A DNA stretch of 45,964 nt from Bacteroidales bacterium (GTDB lineage: Bacteria > Bacteroidota > Bacteroidia > Bacteroidales > P3). How positions within the stretch are numbered: position 1 is the first letter of the stretch; every line of letters starts with the position of its first letter. This document shows, in pieces, positions 7,777-16,513 of the stretch. The notes beneath the pieces are model-generated. The model saw nothing but the letters and a program-made list of their open reading frames with translations, was not told the origin of the DNA and did not search any database. A program made the translations under genes and the position numbers. Location of the stretch: positions 1-45,964 of the forward strand of contig JAGCYV010000078.1 of assembly GCA_017960605.1 (NCBI GenBank), read 5' to 3'.

Positions 7777-8793
7777 ATGCAATATACCGCGAAAGAACTG
7801 GCCCGCATCGTGAAGGGCACCGTCGAGGGCGACGAGAACACCCGCGTGTGGAAACCCTGCAAGATTGAAGAAGGCTGCGAGGGAGGAATCACCTTCCTTG
7901 GCAATCCCAAATACACCCACTACATCTACGAGCAGCGGGCCTCCATCGTCATCGTGCGCAAGGACTTTGTACCAGAACAGCCCGTCGATTCCACCCTCAT
8001 CCGTGTAGATAATCCCTATATGGCCGTGGCGTTCCTGCTGCACGCCTTCAATGAGCGCAGCAAGCCCCCACGGGGACGTTCGCTGAAAAGCCATGTGGGA
8101 CGCGGTTCCAAAGTGGGCAAGAACATCTATATGGGCCCCTATGCCGTGGTGGGACGTCACTGCCGCATCGGCAACAATGTGAACATCTATCCCAATGTCA
8201 CCATCGGTGACAACGTCACCATCGGCGACGGCACCACGCTCTATGCCGGTGTTAAGATTTACGAAGGGGTCGAGATAGGACGCAACTGCACCATCCATGC
8301 CGGTGCCGTCATAGGCAGCGACGGATTCGGTTTTGCTCCCGCCGAAGACGGCACTTGGAACAAAATTGACCAGATAGGCAATGTCATCCTGGAGGATAAC
8401 GTCGAGGTAGGTGCCAACACCACCATCGACCGTGCCTCCATCGGCAGCACCATCCTGCACGAAGGCGTGAAAGTGGATAACCTCTGCCAGGTGGCCCACA
8501 ATGTGGTCATCGGACGCAACACCGCCATGGCTGCTCAAGTAGGCGTAGCCGGCAGTTGCCATATTGGTGAACAATGCATTGTCGCCGGTCAGGCCGGCAT
8601 CGTGGGTCATATCACCTTGGGCGACCATGTCACCGTGGCGGCCCAGAGCGGTGTGACCCGTAACGTTCCCGAAGGGACAGCCGTCTTCGGCAGTCCTGCC
8701 ATCGAAGCCACCAAACGCCGCAAGATAGAAGTGCTCTTCCGCAACCTCGACCGCATTGTGGCACGCATCGAGAAACTTGAGAGAGGCAAATGA
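7777..8793 (+). CDS. lpxD: UDP-3-O-acylglucosamine N-acyltransferase
   Basis: LpxD adds the second (N-linked) 3-hydroxyacyl chain to UDP-acylglucosamine in lipid A synthesis, using acyl-ACP. The product is 338 residues, the usual length. Residues 1-100 form the uridine-binding domain. From about 103 the left-handed beta-helix hexapeptides are plain (IGNNVNIYPNVTIGDNVTIG). The catalytic histidine is H241 in CQVAHNVVIG. The C-terminal helix (IEVLFRNLDRIVARIEKLER) is present. The stop overlaps the start of the SGNH gene (ATGA at 8790), so the surface-modification genes are coupled to LPS synthesis. Confidence 0.96.
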   Translation: MQYTAKELARIVKGTVEGDENTRVWKPCKIEEGCEGGITFLGNPKYTHYIYEQRASIVIVRKDFVPEQPVDSTLIRVDNPYMAVAFLLHAFNERSKPPRGRSLKSHVGRGSKVGKNIYMGPYAVVGRHCRIGNNVNIYPNVTIGDNVTIGDGTTLYAGVKIYEGVEIGRNCTIHAGAVIGSDGFGFAPAEDGTWNKIDQIGNVILEDNVEVGANTTIDRASIGSTILHEGVKVDNLCQVAHNVVIGRNTAMAAQVGVAGSCHIGEQCIVAGQAGIVGHITLGDHVTVAAQSGVTRNVPEGTAVFGSPAIEATKRRKIEVLFRNLDRIVARIEKLERGK

Positions 8794-10196
8794 AGCCACG
8801 CGGGATATTGCTCTTCATGGCTTCCGTGATTGCCGCACTGGCAGTCATCGGCGAATTCTTTCCCGCCGACGGCATTGCCCTCGGCAAACGCCAACTGACC
8901 TTCACCTCGCTGCACGGACTTGTAGCTGCACACAATAACCGCGCCGACATCACAATCGAGGCGGAACCGCCGGAGATGCTGCAACTGCGCGACTCGGTGT
9001 CCTACTATCGTTCACTCGTCAATGAGGGAGACATGCGTTTCTGGCTGCCCGACGCCCATTATCTGGACGCTTTCTGGCGCACCGCTATCAGCGCCCGCCA
9101 TCAGGGCCGCACCGTGCGCATTCTCCATTACGGCGACTCGCAGATTGAGATGGACCACATCACCTCGCGCCTGCGAGCCCACATGCAATGCACTTTCGGC
9201 GGCGGCGGACCGGGCATGGTGCCCTTCCGGACCATCACTCCCACATTGACCGTCAGCCAGAGCACCAACGGCGAACTCATTCATATTTCCTCCTTCGGAG
9301 ACAGCACCGTAGTCCGCTCCAGCGGCAACTACGGCCCTATGATGCAATGCTTCCGCCTCGGCGGCAATGCAAGCACCACCCTCCGGGGCTCGAAGCACAA
9401 GAGTGTCGATGACCGCGCCAAACGATTCTCCCGCATCACCCTTATCCACAACAACCGAGGCAACCGCCTCGGAGCTGAACTGGCCGACCGTCAGCACAAA
9501 GCCAACTACCCGCAAAGCACCTCTGAGAGCGGTATCAGCAGCTTGGTATGGCAACTCGACTCCGCCACCACCCATGTCCGTCTCAGCGTCAATGGCAACG
9601 CCGACCTCTACGGGGTACTTGTCGATGACGGCCCCGGTGTGGCGGTCGATAATATTCCCATGCGCGGCTGTTCAGGACAACAATTCACCCTGATTCCCGA
9701 AGACAAACTCACCGCCGCTTACGCCCAGATGGATATCGGCCTCATCATCCTCCAGTTCGGCGGCAACTCGGTACCTTACCTCAAGACCTCGAAGCAGGTC
9801 AGCACCTATTGTCAAAGTCTTGGCCGTCAGATTGACCACATCCGCCTCTGCTGCCCGAAAGCCAAGGTGCTCTTTATCGGTCCTTCCGACATGAGCACCC
9901 GCCTCAAAGGCCAGTTGCAGACCTATCCTATCATCCCCGAACTCATCGACAGCCTTGCCGCCACCGCCACCGCCCACGGCGCCGCCTTCTGGAGCATCTA
10001 CCATGCCATGGGAGGGCACAACTCCATGCCTGAGTGGAGCCGCCAAGGGTTTGCCGGACAGGACTATATCCATTTCTCGCAACGCGGTGCCGACCTCATG
10101 GGCGACCGTCTCAGCCAAGCCCTCGACAACAGCTACCGCCTCTACCTGCTGGAACGCAAAGCCAAAAAGTCGAAAAGTCAAAAAGCCGTAAAGTAA
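8790..10196 (+). CDS. SGNH-hydrolase family protein, secreted or membrane-anchored
   Basis: The product has 468 residues with an N-terminal hydrophobic segment (about 5-21) that acts as signal or anchor. SGNH blocks are visible: block I ILHYGDSQIE with Ser117, the Gly-Asn pair QFGGNSV near 325, and block V DYIHFSQRGA with Asp/His near 425-428. This family includes acetylesterases and acetyltransferases acting on peptidoglycan or polysaccharide. It is followed by a second SGNH-like gene and an MBOAT gene, which points to an O-acyl transfer system. The C-terminus ends in a lysine/serine tail (KAKKSKSQKAVK) encoded by a short tandem array of aaaagtc words, probably a late addition. Confidence 0.85.
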   Translation: MKPRGILLFMASVIAALAVIGEFFPADGIALGKRQLTFTSLHGLVAAHNNRADITIEAEPPEMLQLRDSVSYYRSLVNEGDMRFWLPDAHYLDAFWRTAISARHQGRTVRILHYGDSQIEMDHITSRLRAHMQCTFGGGGPGMVPFRTITPTLTVSQSTNGELIHISSFGDSTVVRSSGNYGPMMQCFRLGGNASTTLRGSKHKSVDDRAKRFSRITLIHNNRGNRLGAELADRQHKANYPQSTSESGISSLVWQLDSATTHVRLSVNGNADLYGVLVDDGPGVAVDNIPMRGCSGQQFTLIPEDKLTAAYAQMDIGLIILQFGGNSVPYLKTSKQVSTYCQSLGRQIDHIRLCCPKAKVLFIGPSDMSTRLKGQLQTYPIIPELIDSLAATATAHGAAFWSIYHAMGGHNSMPEWSRQGFAGQDYIHFSQRGADLMGDRLSQALDNSYRLYLLERKAKKSKSQKAVK

Positions 10197-10197
10197 G
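10161..10197. repeat. AAAAGTC tandem words at the end of the SGNH gene
   Basis: The sequence gccaaaaagtcgaaaagtca followed by aaaagccgtaaagtaag is a degenerate 7-8 base array. It encodes the terminal KAKKSKSQKAVK of the SGNH protein and ends at its stop codon, showing such arrays can reach into coding sequence. Confidence 0.65.
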
Positions 10198-10199
10198 AC

Positions 10200-11483
10200 A
10201 TGAAACGCCGCGTCAGCCTCTTCCTCACCTTTCTCCTTTTCTGCCTCTTCTGCCACGCACAGGAGGAGGGGGAAACCTACAAGTTCATCCGTTACAGCGC
10301 CAACACCTTGCACTACGACAGCGCCTCGCCCCGTATGACGGCCTTTTTCGACCGCTGGCACCGCATGGCAGAGACCGGCGCGGGCAATCTGAACATCATG
10401 CAGATCGGAGGCTCCCACGTGCAGGCCGGTGTGCTGAGCAACACCGTGCGCTGCCGTCTCCTCGAGGCTTCTCCCGACCGTATAGGTCCACGCGGCATGG
10501 TGTTTCCCTACTCTGCCGCCGCCAAGTGCAACAACCCGCCTGACTACCGCATCCACTGCTTTGAACGCATGGAGCTCTCTCGCTGCGTGGCCAAAGAGCA
10601 CACCTATCCTTTAGGACTCTGCGGAATTGCCGTCACAGCAGCCGACACCATCACCGAAATTCAGCTGATTATCCCCGACCCCTGTGCCGACTACGCCACC
10701 AACCGCATCGTCGTCTTCGGCCGTTCCGACGAGGGGGTGGTACCTCTCCTGCGCACCGACGGACGCGACATCTATCCCTCCTATGCCGACCCTCGCACCG
10801 ACCGCTTTGTCTTTAACCTCAACACCGCCGTCGATTCCTTCGCAGTCCTCCTACCCTGTCAGCCAGGCCAACGATTCACCCTCACCGGCCTTTATCTCGA
10901 CAACCGACGCGACGGCATCACCTTCAGCTCCATCGGCGTCAACGGTGCCGCCGTGCCCGACTACCTGCGCTGCCGCCATTTCACCCGCGACCTCCGCATC
11001 CTCCATCCCGACGCCGTCATTTTCGGCATCGGCATCAACGATGCCTCGGGTCCCAACTTCGACACCGCAGTATTCCGGCGCAACTATCTGCAACTCATCG
11101 ACTCCATCCGCTCCGTCAATCCCGACTGTGCCTTTATCTTCGTCACCAACAACGACTCCTACCGCAAGACCGGCCGCCGCCGCTACAGCGTCAACAGCAA
11201 CGGAGCCTTGGCCCGCGAGGTCTTTTACCGTCTGGCTCACGATGTGGATGGAGCCGTCTGGGACCAATTTGAAATCATGGGCGGCCTGAAATCCATGGAC
11301 CATTGGCGCAAGGCCAAGCTTGGACGGCCCGACCGCGTGCATTTCACCGCCGCCGGCTACCGTCTCCTCGGCAACTTGCTGGCCGACGCCCTCCTCCAGG
11401 CCTACAAGGACAATCCTCCGCGTCCCGTCGTCACAGACACCACCAACGCCGCCACCACCCCTCTGCCCCCCTATATGCCCTAA
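10200..11483 (+). CDS. Second SGNH-like protein, block I aspartate replaced
   Basis: The product has 427 residues with a signal peptide (MKRRVSLFLTFLLFCLFCHA). The SGNH fold is recognisable: block I reads MQIGGSHVQAG, so the usual GDS is GGS with Ser72. Block III is GIGINDASG (about 278-284) and block V DRVHFTAAGY (about 377). Ser, Gly, Asn, Asp and His remain, so it may still be active. It starts three bases after the previous gene and runs to eight bases before the MBOAT gene. A paired role with the first SGNH protein in acylating or de-acylating a surface polymer is inferred. The extreme C-terminus is rich in P and T. Confidence 0.83.
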   Translation: MKRRVSLFLTFLLFCLFCHAQEEGETYKFIRYSANTLHYDSASPRMTAFFDRWHRMAETGAGNLNIMQIGGSHVQAGVLSNTVRCRLLEASPDRIGPRGMVFPYSAAAKCNNPPDYRIHCFERMELSRCVAKEHTYPLGLCGIAVTAADTITEIQLIIPDPCADYATNRIVVFGRSDEGVVPLLRTDGRDIYPSYADPRTDRFVFNLNTAVDSFAVLLPCQPGQRFTLTGLYLDNRRDGITFSSIGVNGAAVPDYLRCRHFTRDLRILHPDAVIFGIGINDASGPNFDTAVFRRNYLQLIDSIRSVNPDCAFIFVTNNDSYRKTGRRRYSVNSNGALAREVFYRLAHDVDGAVWDQFEIMGGLKSMDHWRKAKLGRPDRVHFTAAGYRLLGNLLADALLQAYKDNPPRPVVTDTTNAATTPLPPYMP

Positions 11484-11490
11484 GCCCTGA

Positions 11491-13284
11491 ATGTCTGACC
11501 TCCTGACATATCTCCGCCAGCTGCTGAGCTTCGACAGCTCGCATCCTCTGCTCTTCACCCAGATCCACTTCTGGGTCTTCTTCCTGCTGGTCTATGCCGG
11601 ATTTTCCTTGATAGTCACCCGCCGATGGAAACTCACGGCGAGGAACGCCTATCTGTTTTTCGTCAGCCTCTTCTTCTACTACAAGACCTCCGGCCTCTTT
11701 GTCCTGCTGCTGGTCTTTTCCACCCTCCTCGGATGGACGCTCGGCATCGGCATGGACAAACCAACCGCAGGCAAAGGGAAGCGGAAAGCACTGATGACCG
11801 TCGGCGTGGTGGTCAATCTCGCCATCCTCGGATTTTTCAAGTACGCCTACTTCTTCACCGATCTCTTCAACGCCACATTCGGCACCGAGCTCAGCATCGG
11901 CATCAAGATACTCCTGCCCGTCGGCATCTCGTTCTTCACCTTCCAGAACATCAGCTACATCGTCGATGTCTATAAACGCAAGATTTCCCATGTCGGCAAC
12001 ATCCTCGACTTCGGGTTCTACACCTCCTTCTTCCCCCAGCTCGTGGCCGGCCCCATCCTGCGTGCCGACCAGTTCGTACCCCAGCTCTACAAGCCCTTCC
12101 ACCTGAGCCGCCGCCAGTTCGGCATCGCCCTCTTCTGGATACTCAACGGACTGGTCAAGAAGCTGGTGCTCAGCGACTATCTGGCAGTCAACTTCGTGGA
12201 TCGCATCTTCGACAACCCCGTGCTCTACACCCCCTTCGAGAACTTCTCGGCGTTGATGCTCTACTCACTGCAGGTCTATGCCGACTTCTCGGGCTATACC
12301 GACATCGCCATCGGTGTGGCCCTGCTCATGGGCTTCTACCTGCCCGTCAACTTCAACTCGCCCTACAAGGCACAAACCCCCACCGATTTCTGGCGCCGCT
12401 GGCACATGTCGCTCTCGCGCTGGCTGCGCGACTACCTCTACATACCCCTCGGCGGCAACCGCAGCGCCGGCGTGCTCAGCTACTCCATCCTGGCCGCCAT
12501 GATGGCCATCGCCGCCTTCCGGCTCCACAACCTTCTTTTCACCGTCATCATCTTGACCGTGGCCGCCGCCATCGCCCTCCGCTGGCTGCTCGACCGCAAA
12601 CACCGCCACGACATGGGCACCAACGTCAACAACATGGACACCATGCTCCTCGGCGGCCTCTGGCACGGCGCCTCCTTCAACTTCATCACCTGGGGCGGCC
12701 TCAACGGACTGGGCATTCTGGTCAACAAGTGGTGGAAACGACAGTCGTGGCGCACCCGCCTGCTGACCCTCGCCGGCGTCACCGCAGCCCTCTGGCTCCT
12801 GCGGCTTCTCGTTTCCTCGCCGCTGCTCAACATGCTCAGCTTCATCTCCCTGGTATGCCTCGTCGGCTTCTCCGTCGTGGCGCTGAACACCAGACACCGG
12901 ACCCTCAACACCGTCTGGGCCACGGGACTCACCTTCGTATTTATCAGCTTCACCCGCCTCTTCTTCCGCAGCGGCTCCAACCTCGACCCCGCCGAGGCCA
13001 ACGAGGTGGCCTGGCGCACCGCCTCGCAGATGGTGGGCCAGATAGGGTCGCACTGGAACCTCACCCAAGTGCCCGACATCGTCGCCAACTACTGGGCTCC
13101 CTTCCTCGTCTTCGTCCTCGGCATGATCATCCACTGGCTGCCCGACCGCTTCAAGCGCCGCTACCGCCTGTGGTTCGCCGCCATGCCCCTGTGGCTCATG
13201 GGCGTGGTCGCCGTGCTGACCGTCTTTGTGGTCTATCAGTTCATCACCGCCGACCTTCAGCCCTTTATCTACTTCCAATTCTAA
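11491..13284 (+). CDS. MBOAT-family O-acyltransferase (AlgI/PatA/DltB type)
   Basis: This is an integral membrane protein of 597 residues with roughly 12-14 hydrophobic segments. MBOAT signatures are clear: FFPQLVAGPILRADQF (about 175-190), DFWRRWHMSLSRWLRDYLYIPLGGNR (about 300-325) and LLGGLWHGASFNF with the catalytic histidine near 392. Such enzymes carry acyl groups across the inner membrane and pass them to periplasmic SGNH partners, as AlgI does with AlgX/AlgJ and PatA with PatB. The two preceding SGNH genes supply that partner. The acceptor polymer (peptidoglycan, LPS or capsule) cannot be read from the sequence. Confidence 0.92.
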   Translation: MSDLLTYLRQLLSFDSSHPLLFTQIHFWVFFLLVYAGFSLIVTRRWKLTARNAYLFFVSLFFYYKTSGLFVLLLVFSTLLGWTLGIGMDKPTAGKGKRKALMTVGVVVNLAILGFFKYAYFFTDLFNATFGTELSIGIKILLPVGISFFTFQNISYIVDVYKRKISHVGNILDFGFYTSFFPQLVAGPILRADQFVPQLYKPFHLSRRQFGIALFWILNGLVKKLVLSDYLAVNFVDRIFDNPVLYTPFENFSALMLYSLQVYADFSGYTDIAIGVALLMGFYLPVNFNSPYKAQTPTDFWRRWHMSLSRWLRDYLYIPLGGNRSAGVLSYSILAAMMAIAAFRLHNLLFTVIILTVAAAIALRWLLDRKHRHDMGTNVNNMDTMLLGGLWHGASFNFITWGGLNGLGILVNKWWKRQSWRTRLLTLAGVTAALWLLRLLVSSPLLNMLSFISLVCLVGFSVVALNTRHRTLNTVWATGLTFVFISFTRLFFRSGSNLDPAEANEVAWRTASQMVGQIGSHWNLTQVPDIVANYWAPFLVFVLGMIIHWLPDRFKRRYRLWFAAMPLWLMGVVAVLTVFVVYQFITADLQPFIYFQF

Positions 13285-13327
13285 TCCGTCACAACACCGT
13301 TTCCAAACCGTCCTCCCTCCGTCTTTC

Positions 13328-13388
13328 AACGGAGTTGAGTCGGAGTTGAAACGGAGGGGCAACGGAGTTGATACGGAGTTGATAGGGT
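13328..13388. repeat. Tandem CGGAGTTGA words
   Basis: Five imperfect copies of a word close to acggagttga (variants cggagttgag, cggagttgaa, acggagttgat) lie between the MBOAT stop and the next promoter. On the 5' side ccctccgt complements acggaggg, giving a loose inverted arrangement. Confidence 0.8.
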
Positions 13389-13434
13389 GCCGACGGCCAG
13401 GTTGCCTTATGTTAAAAAACGGTTCCGGACGATA

Positions 13435-13470
13435 TTTTCACCCCCGGTGTCGATTTTTTTCGTACCTTTG
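13435..13470 (+). promoter_or_regulatory. Promoter of the gene at 13504
   Basis: TACCTTTG at 13463-13470 matches the -7 element. It is preceded by cccggtgtcga, a T-run and cg. The same arrangement (ggtgtcg, T-run, cgtatctttgca) precedes ackA at 15240-15265. The ATG at 13504 lies about 30 bases after the predicted transcription start, so the in-frame upstream starts near 13387 are excluded. Confidence 0.75.
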
Positions 13471-13503
13471 CACCTCGAATCAAACCTTAATTGCCATAAC
13501 ATT

Positions 13504-13866
13504 ATGAGTACACTTCTTACTGTCGCGGGCGTGCTGGTGATACTGGTCATCATGTGGGTCAGCGGGTTTATCCACAAAGCGCTGGAACTGATTGGCCTGA
13601 TGATTATCATGGGCCTTGTCACAGGCGTTGTCGTGTGGCTGTTTATCTCGAGCCACAAGTTCGGCCTGGGATGGCACATCGGGGTCTATATCGGCATGGG
13701 GATGTATGCGATAGACAATATCGTCAACATTGTGAAGAACGATACCATAGTGGAGGTGTTCGACGACGGCTCGCAAGAGAGACACTCGATGAGGGCACAA
13801 GGTATCGTGGGCATGGTGGCGCTGGTGGTGACATTGATTTACATGGCCGCCGAGAAGATGTTATAA
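13504..13866 (+). CDS. Small membrane protein of unknown function
   Basis: Starting at the ATG at 13504, the product is 120 residues with four hydrophobic segments. Three lie at about 4-22, 28-49 and 53-75, and one at the C-terminus (GIVGMVALVVTLIYMA). A charged loop (NIVKNDTIVEVFDDGSQERH) separates the last two. I do not recognise a family. The promoter is close upstream and the next gene begins 20 bases after its stop, so the two are probably co-transcribed. Confidence 0.7.
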   Translation: MSTLLTVAGVLVILVIMWVSGFIHKALELIGLMIIMGLVTGVVVWLFISSHKFGLGWHIGVYIGMGMYAIDNIVNIVKNDTIVEVFDDGSQERHSMRAQGIVGMVALVVTLIYMAAEKML

Positions 13867-13886
13867 AACAATAAATTCTGAACATC

Positions 13887-15227
13887 ATGAAGAAAAACAC
13901 AAGGAGCGGGTTGCAGCTGTTGCTGTGCATGATGGCGGCAATGGTACTGCTGCCGCAGACCGCATCGGCACAGGGTGCCATAAAAGAGTATGCCCCCAAG
14001 GTGCACGAATTCACCAACCAGTGGGTACCGCCGTTCTTCGGGTCGGACAGCAAGAAGGACGTGCTGCTGCTCGACAAGCCGTGGCTAATGTACGACCGCA
14101 AGGCGAAGTACATGAACTACGACAGCGTGGAACAGCAGAAGCTGCACGCGATAGCCAATCGCTACTGCAGAGAACGGGAATTGCGGCTGCCGTACTACAC
14201 CAACCGCAAGGCGGTGAGTTTCGTCCCTGCCACCGACGCCTCGGTGGATATCGGCGACCGCATGAGCGTCTATTCCATGCAATACATCTGGTACAACCCC
14301 GAGGAGCACTCCTCGGAGGGCATCATGGCAATAGTCGTCGCAGTACGTTTCGACACGCCCCCCTACTACCGCATCTACGAACTCGCGCACAACCCATTGA
14401 CTACCACCTTCCACCGCATCCCGAAGCGGTTGCCCATACGGTCAAACGAGTCATGGACACCTGTGTTGGCAAAGAAAAACACCGAGTTCAAGCACGAGAC
14501 CTACCTCACGGTGCTCAACAAAATAAAGAAGCAGAACTGCACGTGCACCGTCAATGAGAAAGGCCTGTTCCAGCAAGCCACAGGAATAAAAGGTATTGAC
14601 GGACTGCCCACCACCCTGCTCAGCCGCGAGGCAGACAGCAGCGGAAGACTGAAAGTCGAGGTAATTGAGGAGGAAAGCATCTTCCACCCCAAACTCAAAA
14701 CCCACAACCCCATCGCCATAATTTACTCACTGACGTCCGATGTAGGCAATCTGCACTGGAAATGGTGGGTGGGACTGATCATGGCGTTGGCGGGCATCGG
14801 CTTGACGATAGCGATAATGGCAATATCCCGGCACGGCAAGGATGAGCCCGACCCCTTCTCCGTTTTACGCGGTCTGGTGTCGGCTGTGGCCTGCCTGATA
14901 GTGGGTTTGATTACCGGTTTCTGTGCCTATACCAACTGGTACGCCATGACCGGCGTGGGACGGTTCTTCTTCTGCGTGGGCGGCGGACTGATGGTGCTGT
15001 CGCTGGCAATGGATGTGGTGTATCTGGTATGGGGGAGCATCAAAGTGTCGCCGTGGGTGCTGCTGCTTCTGCCCGTGTCGGTGGCGCTGATGTTCGTGGG
15101 ATGGACGGTTGTGGGCGGCCTGCTGGCCCTTATCATCTCCCGTGTACTTGAAATCATATTTTCCATCATCCTGGCTATCATCTTCATCCCGATGATTATC
15201 GCGCTGCTTTTACGCATAGGTGCCTGA
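13887..15227 (+). CDS. Exported multi-pass membrane protein of unknown function
   Basis: The product has 446 residues with a signal peptide (LLLCMMAAMVLLPQTASAQG). A large soluble region of about 260 residues follows, rich in Y, H and charged residues. After it come five or six membrane helices between about 290 and 446 (WKWWVGLIMALAGIGLTIAI, LVSAVACLIVGLITGFCAY and others). No motif identifies it. The layout, a periplasmic domain in front of a helical bundle, is like that of sensors or assembly factors, but no function is claimed. It lies downstream of the small membrane gene at 13504. Confidence 0.75.
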   Translation: MKKNTRSGLQLLLCMMAAMVLLPQTASAQGAIKEYAPKVHEFTNQWVPPFFGSDSKKDVLLLDKPWLMYDRKAKYMNYDSVEQQKLHAIANRYCRERELRLPYYTNRKAVSFVPATDASVDIGDRMSVYSMQYIWYNPEEHSSEGIMAIVVAVRFDTPPYYRIYELAHNPLTTTFHRIPKRLPIRSNESWTPVLAKKNTEFKHETYLTVLNKIKKQNCTCTVNEKGLFQQATGIKGIDGLPTTLLSREADSSGRLKVEVIEEESIFHPKLKTHNPIAIIYSLTSDVGNLHWKWWVGLIMALAGIGLTIAIMAISRHGKDEPDPFSVLRGLVSAVACLIVGLITGFCAYTNWYAMTGVGRFFFCVGGGLMVLSLAMDVVYLVWGSIKVSPWVLLLLPVSVALMFVGWTVVGGLLALIISRVLEIIFSIILAIIFIPMIIALLLRIGA

Positions 15228-15234
15228 TTATTTT

Positions 15235-15265
15235 TTCCACGGTGTCGTTTTTTTTCGTATCTTTG
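15235..15265 (+). promoter_or_regulatory. Promoter of ackA
   Basis: TATCTTTG at 15258-15265 is the -7 element, preceded by ccacggtgtcg and a T-run. The TTTG box at -33 is not well conserved. The layout copies that at 13435-13470. The start of transcription would be near 15272, leaving a leader of about 29 bases. Confidence 0.75.
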
Positions 15266-15300
15266 CAACATCAAAAGTAAGTTAAATTTATATAAATAGT

Positions 15301-16500
15301 ATGAAAATCTTAGTTTTAAACTGCGGAAGTTCGTCGATTAAGTATCAGCTGATCGACATGGCTAACAATGGCAACGTCATGGCCAAGGGTGTGCTCGAAC
15401 GCATCGGCTTGGAAATGGGTGAGTTCACCCACAAGTGGAATGGTCAGAAGCACTACGAACAGCTACCTATTCCCAACCACACCGCCGGCGTGGGCATCGT
15501 GCTCAAAGCTATGGTAGATCCCGAAATTGGTGTCATCAAAGATCTGAAGGAGATTGGTGCTGTGGGTAACCGCATTGTCTTTGGCGGCGAGGAGTTTACC
15601 GAGAGCTGCGTTATCAACGACAAGGTCGTCAAGAAGATGGAAGAATTCATCGACGTGTTCCCGCTGCATCTCCCCGGCAATTTAGCTGGTATCAATGCCA
15701 TCAAAGAGGTGCTGCCCGAGGTACCGCAGGTGGCCGTCTTCGACACTGCCTTCCACCACACCATGCCTCCCAAGGCCTACCTCTATGGACTTCCTTACGA
15801 GTACTACGAGAAGTACCGCATCCGCCGTTACGGCTTCCACGGCACCAGCCACGGTTACGTCGCTGAGAAGGCTGCCAAGCTCATTGGCAAGGACTGGAAA
15901 GACCTGAAGATTATCAGCTGCCACCTGGGCAGCGGCGCTTCTATCACCGCCGTCGACCATGGGCGCAGCGTGGACACTACGCTGGGCATGACCCCCGTGG
16001 AGGGACTCCTCATGGGCTCGCGTTGCGGTGACCTCGACTCAGGTGCCCTGCTTTACCTGATGGATAAAGAGAACCTCACCACCAAACAGGCTTCCACCAT
16101 CCTCAACAAGAAGAGCGGCCTACTGGGTGTCAGCGGTGACAAGCAGGATATGCGCGATGTGCGCGCCGGCCGTGATGCAGGCGATGAACGTGCCACCTAC
16201 GCTTTTGATATGTTCGCATACCGTGTGAAGAAATACATCGGTGCCTATATGGCCGCCATGAACGGCTGCGACCTGCTGCTCTTCACGGGCGGCATCGGCG
16301 AGAACGCCTGGTTCATGCGCCGTCCCATCCTCGAGGATATGGACTTCTTCGGCATCAAGGTGGACTTCAGCAAGAACGACGGCGTGATGGGCGAGGATGT
16401 CATCCTCTCGACCCCCGACTCGAAGGTTGCCGTGGTGGTGGTCACCACCGACGAGGAATACGTCATTGCCAGCGACACCTACAAACTGGTCACCAAGTAG
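15301..16500 (+). CDS. ackA: Acetate kinase
   Basis: AckA converts acetyl phosphate and ADP to acetate and ATP. The 399 residues match the family length. Visible sites are NCGSSSIKY (Asn7), the substrate-pocket segment FDTAFHHTMP, YGFHGTSHGYV with the catalytic-site histidine, HLGSGASITAVDHGRSVDT, and FTGGIGENAW near 330. pta, its usual partner, is not in the window; the gene stands alone behind its own promoter. Codon choice near the start is less GC-biased than the neighbours, as expected for a highly expressed gene. Confidence 0.97.
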   Translation: MKILVLNCGSSSIKYQLIDMANNGNVMAKGVLERIGLEMGEFTHKWNGQKHYEQLPIPNHTAGVGIVLKAMVDPEIGVIKDLKEIGAVGNRIVFGGEEFTESCVINDKVVKKMEEFIDVFPLHLPGNLAGINAIKEVLPEVPQVAVFDTAFHHTMPPKAYLYGLPYEYYEKYRIRRYGFHGTSHGYVAEKAAKLIGKDWKDLKIISCHLGSGASITAVDHGRSVDTTLGMTPVEGLLMGSRCGDLDSGALLYLMDKENLTTKQASTILNKKSGLLGVSGDKQDMRDVRAGRDAGDERATYAFDMFAYRVKKYIGAYMAAMNGCDLLLFTGGIGENAWFMRRPILEDMDFFGIKVDFSKNDGVMGEDVILSTPDSKVAVVVVTTDEEYVIASDTYKLVTK

Positions 16501-16513
16501 CCTGACCCTCGTC

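Noticed and set aside
13387-13503. Longer start for the small membrane protein at 13504
   Set aside because: The extension would cross the promoter; the ATG at 13504 lies just after the predicted transcription start.
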